Below are positions 61,512-64,000 of a stretch of 64,000 bases of DNA, piece by piece (the first letter of the stretch is position 1; each line of letters opens with the position of its first letter). A model generated the notes under the pieces. It had not been told where the DNA came from. It did not search any database and worked only from the letters and a program-made list of their open reading frames with translations. The translations under genes and the position numbers were made by a program. The DNA is from Alphaproteobacteria bacterium (GTDB lineage: Bacteria; Pseudomonadota; Alphaproteobacteria; Ferrovibrionales; Ferrovibrionaceae): NCBI GenBank assembly GCA_018336035.1, contig JAGXRD010000043.1, positions 39,310-103,309 on the forward strand, given 5' to 3'.

Positions 61512-62711
61512 GTGACCAAGTCCTTGCCCGTCCTGCCCTTCACCGAGCCGCAGCGTGCCGCCGCGCAGCGCTTTGTCCGTCATGTCTTCAACGACATGGC
61601 TGCACTGTGGCTGGACCATGGCTGGGACGCTGCCGGCATGCACAGCATCGAGCGCCTGCAGGCGGCCGACCTGGCGCCCGTGCCGCTGGGTTATCGCCGC
61701 AGCATGGCGGTGGCGCGGCAACTGTTTTTCTTCGCGCAGGCCTGGCGCGTGACCGGCAACGCAAGCTGCGCCGACCGCGCCCATGCGCTCTATGCCGATC
61801 TCACCGGCCGCTTCTGGGACAAACAGCATGAGGGCTGGGTCTTCAGCCTGAAGCCCGGCAGCGAGAAACCAGCCGATCCACGCAAGGACACTTACGGCCA
61901 TGCCTTTGCGATCTTCGCGCTGGCCGAATATGGCGCGATCTTCGGCCAGCCGGCCGCCATCGACTGGGCGCGCCGCACGCTGGAGGTCATGAAACGCCGC
62001 CTGCTGCTGCCGCAGGGCTGGCTCGCCCAGGGCGCCAGCCGCGACTGGCGCGACCAGGACATGGCGCTGGAGCAGAATCCGCATATGCATCTGCTGGAGG
62101 CGCTGCTGGCGCTGCATGGCGCCACCGGCGATGCGGCGGTGCTGCAGGAGGCCCAACTTCCGCTGATGCTGTTCATGCAGCGGCTGCGCGCCGATGACGG
62201 CACTCGGGTGCTGGAGCATTTCGATGCCGCCGGTCGGCCGCATGGCGAACATGGCCGCATCGTCGAGCCCGGGCATTCGTATGAATGGTACGGCCTGCTG
62301 TGCGATTACGCTGCGGCCAGCGGCGCGGCGCAGTATCGCCAGATCGCCGCGCCGCTGCTGGCCTGGGCCGATGCGCATGGCGTCGATGCGCAGCATGGCG
62401 GCATCTACGACCAGCTGGATACCGAAGGCCGGGTGGTGAGCGACCGTAAGCGGATCTGGCCGCTGACCGAATGCATCAAGGCGCAGGCGATGCGGGCGAT
62501 TGACACGGCGGAACCGGCAGCCTTCACCGCGCTGGATCGCCGCATCGCGTTTCTGACGCAGCATTATCTGACACCGGGCGGCGGCTGGCGCGAATTCCTG
62601 CGCCGCGACCTGACGCCCGACAGCGACTACCTGCCGGCCACCACGCCCTATCATCTCGCCACCGCGGCGCTGAAAGTGGCAGAGGCCTACGGAATAAAGG
62701 TGAAGGCATGA
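61512..62711 (+). CDS. AGE-family epimerase/isomerase
   Basis: The GTG at 61512 gives 399 aa; no ATG exists in frame nearby. The N-acylglucosamine 2-epimerase family has an (alpha/alpha)6 barrel. Seen here are WDKQHEGWVFSL (about residues 99-110), KDTYGHAFAIFALAEYG (about 122-138), QNPHMHLLEALLALH (about 183-197), EPGHSYEWYGLL (about 254) and IWPLTECIKAQAM with catalytic His/Glu-like residues. Members act on mannose, sulfoquinovose or N-acylglucosamine; the sugar is unknown. Its stop overlaps the glycerate kinase start by 4 nt. Confidence 0.93.
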   Translation: MTKSLPVLPFTEPQRAAAQRFVRHVFNDMAALWLDHGWDAAGMHSIERLQAADLAPVPLGYRRSMAVARQLFFFAQAWRVTGNASCADRAHALYADLTGRFWDKQHEGWVFSLKPGSEKPADPRKDTYGHAFAIFALAEYGAIFGQPAAIDWARRTLEVMKRRLLLPQGWLAQGASRDWRDQDMALEQNPHMHLLEALLALHGATGDAAVLQEAQLPLMLFMQRLRADDGTRVLEHFDAAGRPHGEHGRIVEPGHSYEWYGLLCDYAAASGAAQYRQIAAPLLAWADAHGVDAQHGGIYDQLDTEGRVVSDRKRIWPLTECIKAQAMRAIDTAEPAAFTALDRRIAFLTQHYLTPGGGWREFLRRDLTPDSDYLPATTPYHLATAALKVAEAYGIKVKA

Positions 62712-63976
62712 CGGGCGATCCGGTTTCCCTGCTGCAGGCGATGTTCACGGCCGCGCGCGAGGCCGCCGATCCGGCGCAGTGCGTGCCGCCGCATCTGCCG
62801 CCGGTGCCGAAAGGGCGCACCGTGGTGGTCGGTGCCGGCAAGGCTGCCGCCAGCATGGCGCGCGCGGTCGAGCTGGCCTGGCCGGCGAACGCGCCGCTCG
62901 AAGGCCTGGTGGTGACGCGCTACGGCCATGATGTGCCCTGCGACCGTATCCAGGTGGTGGAAGCCTCGCATCCGGTGCCGGATTCGGCCGGCGAGAAGGC
63001 CGCCGCGCTGATCCTGCAGAAGGTGCAGGGCCTGGGGCCCGACGATCTGGTGCTCTGCCTGATCTCGGGCGGCGGGTCTGCGCTGCTGTCGCTGCCGGCG
63101 GACGGCCTGACGCTGGAAGACAAGCAGGCAGTGAACCGCGCGCTGCTGTCCTGCGGCGCGAATATTGCCGAGATGAACTGCCTGCGCAAACACCTCTCCG
63201 CCATCAAGGGCGGGCGGCTGGCGGCGGCGGCCGCGCCGGCGCCGCTGGTCTCGCTGCTGATCTCCGATGTGCCGGGCGACGATCCGGCGGTGATCGCGTC
63301 CGGCCCGACCGTGCCCGATCCGACCACCTTTGCCGATGCGATGGCGGTGATCGAGAAATACGGTATCGACCTGCCGGCCAATGTGAAGACGCATCTGGCC
63401 GCCGCCAAAGATGAATCGCCCAAGCCCGGCGACAAGATCTTTGCCAATACCAGCATGACCATGATCGCCACGCCGCAGATGGCGCTGGAGGCAGCCGCGA
63501 AAGTCGCGCGCGAGGCCGGCATCACGCCGCTGATCCTGGGCGATGCCATCGAGGGCGAGGCGCGCGACGTGGCGCTGGTGATGGCCGGCATCGCGCGGCA
63601 GGTGTGCCGGCATGGCCAGCCTGTCAAAGCGCCCTGCGTGCTGCTCTCAGGCGGTGAGACCACCGTGACGATCCACGGCAAGGGCCGCGGCGGTCGCAAT
63701 GCCGAATTCCTCACGGCGCTGGCGGTCGCACTGGATGGCGCGGACGGGATGTATGCGCTGGCGGCCGATACCGACGGCATCGACGGCAGCGAGGACAATG
63801 CCGGCGCCTGGCTCAGCCCTGACAGCATCGCGCGCGCCGCCATGAAAGGTATCGACGTGAAGGCCTGCCTCGCCAACAATGACGGCTACAGTTTCTTCCA
63901 GGCCGCCGGCGGGCTGATCGTCACCGGCCCGACCTTGACCAACGTCAACGATTTTCGTGCCATCCTTATACTCTAG
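62708..63976 (+). CDS. Glycerate 2-kinase (MOFRL/TtuD family)
   Basis: The 422-aa kinase has an N-terminal VVVGAGKAAASMARAVEL (about residues 39-56), LISGGGSALLSLPADG (about 118), NCLRKHLSAIKGGRLA (about 159), LLISDVPGDDPAVIASGPTV (about 184) and a C-terminal MOFRL domain (from GGETTVTIHGKGRGGRNAEF to the stop). It phosphorylates D-glycerate at C2, giving 2-phosphoglycerate, and so feeds glyoxylate from allantoin breakdown into glycolysis. Coupled to the AGE gene by ATGA overlap. Confidence 0.95.
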   Translation: MTGDPVSLLQAMFTAAREAADPAQCVPPHLPPVPKGRTVVVGAGKAAASMARAVELAWPANAPLEGLVVTRYGHDVPCDRIQVVEASHPVPDSAGEKAAALILQKVQGLGPDDLVLCLISGGGSALLSLPADGLTLEDKQAVNRALLSCGANIAEMNCLRKHLSAIKGGRLAAAAAPAPLVSLLISDVPGDDPAVIASGPTVPDPTTFADAMAVIEKYGIDLPANVKTHLAAAKDESPKPGDKIFANTSMTMIATPQMALEAAAKVAREAGITPLILGDAIEGEARDVALVMAGIARQVCRHGQPVKAPCVLLSGGETTVTIHGKGRGGRNAEFLTALAVALDGADGMYALAADTDGIDGSEDNAGAWLSPDSIARAAMKGIDVKACLANNDGYSFFQAAGGLIVTGPTLTNVNDFRAILIL

Positions 63977-63978
63977 TA

Positions 63979-64000
63979 CGTCATGGCCGGGCTTGACCCG
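63979..64000. repeat. REP-like element, left part, cut by the window end
   Basis: CGTCATGGCCGGGCTTGACC is the start of the same hairpin arm seen at the other REP elements and follows the glycerate kinase stop by 2 nt. Confidence 0.75.

Noticed and set aside
1..64000. tRNA genes, rRNA genes, riboswitches and attachment sites
   Set aside because: All GGTTCGA-like stretches lie inside coding genes, and no cloverleaf, cobalamin or other riboswitch core, or integrase-linked direct repeat was seen.

Overview
The window reads as chromosomal DNA of a GC-rich alphaproteobacterium. Support comes from the gene sets cmk-rpsA, bolA / J-domain / cobS-cobT and rpmH-rnpA-yidD-yidC-engB-argB, EcfG-type stress promoters, an OhrR/Ohr pair and REP-like GTCATCCCGGG palindromes. 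A Rhodospirillales-type host is the best guess, made from gene content only. No tRNA, rRNA, CRISPR array, prophage or transposase was seen. Coding density is high and most genes sit in short operons.

Layout. 1-2 kb: end of cmk, then rpsA with a strong terminator. 2-8.6 kb: a compact signalling locus with two exported proteins (one FecR-like), a CHASE2 adenylate cyclase and a convergent exported TPR-CHAT protein. 8.6-14.8 kb: PilZ-like protein, TrmH-type methyltransferase, asparaginase, GNAT, LPS-kinase-like protein, FlgN-like protein and a CobW metallochaperone. 14.9-20.5 kb: cell-surface polysaccharide genes (nucleotide-sugar dehydrogenase, GT4, WecA/WbpL-like transferase, CapD-like dehydratase). 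20.6-27.6 kb: malyl-CoA lyase homologue, an operon of membrane peptide / exported repeat protein / XerD, aroK-aroB and an AEC carrier. 27.6-32 kb: RHH protein, BolA, J-domain protein, CobS, CobT. 32-38.4 kb: a giant hybrid histidine kinase with eight PAS units and an exported phytase-esterase-like protein. 38.4-43.3 kb: rpmB, then the rpmH-rnpA-yidD-yidC-engB-argB run. 43.3-52.9 kb: DMT and LysE exporters, LysR and VOC pair, DhlA-type haloalkane dehalogenase, purB, stress PRC-barrel protein, ohrR/ohr, hydrolase and GST. 52.9-54.1 kb: an AT-rich DUF433/PIN-like toxin-antitoxin-type insertion. 54.1-59 kb: stress-promoter gene, BenE, a GIY-YIG nuclease flanked by inverted REP arms, epimerase, SDR/TetR pair. 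59-64 kb: allantoinase (PuuE), allantoate-type amidohydrolase, AGE epimerase and glycerate 2-kinase.

The items most worth following up are: (1) the exported FecR / CHASE2-cyclase / exported CHAT locus, a possible envelope-protease to cAMP pathway; (2) the GIY-YIG gene bracketed by 34-nt perfect inverted REP copies, a candidate mobile REP unit; (3) an array of CTTAT pentamers phased at about 10.5 bp upstream of an EcfG-type promoter; (4) the AT-rich TA-like module. Intergenic REP elements sit mainly at gene 3' ends between convergent genes.
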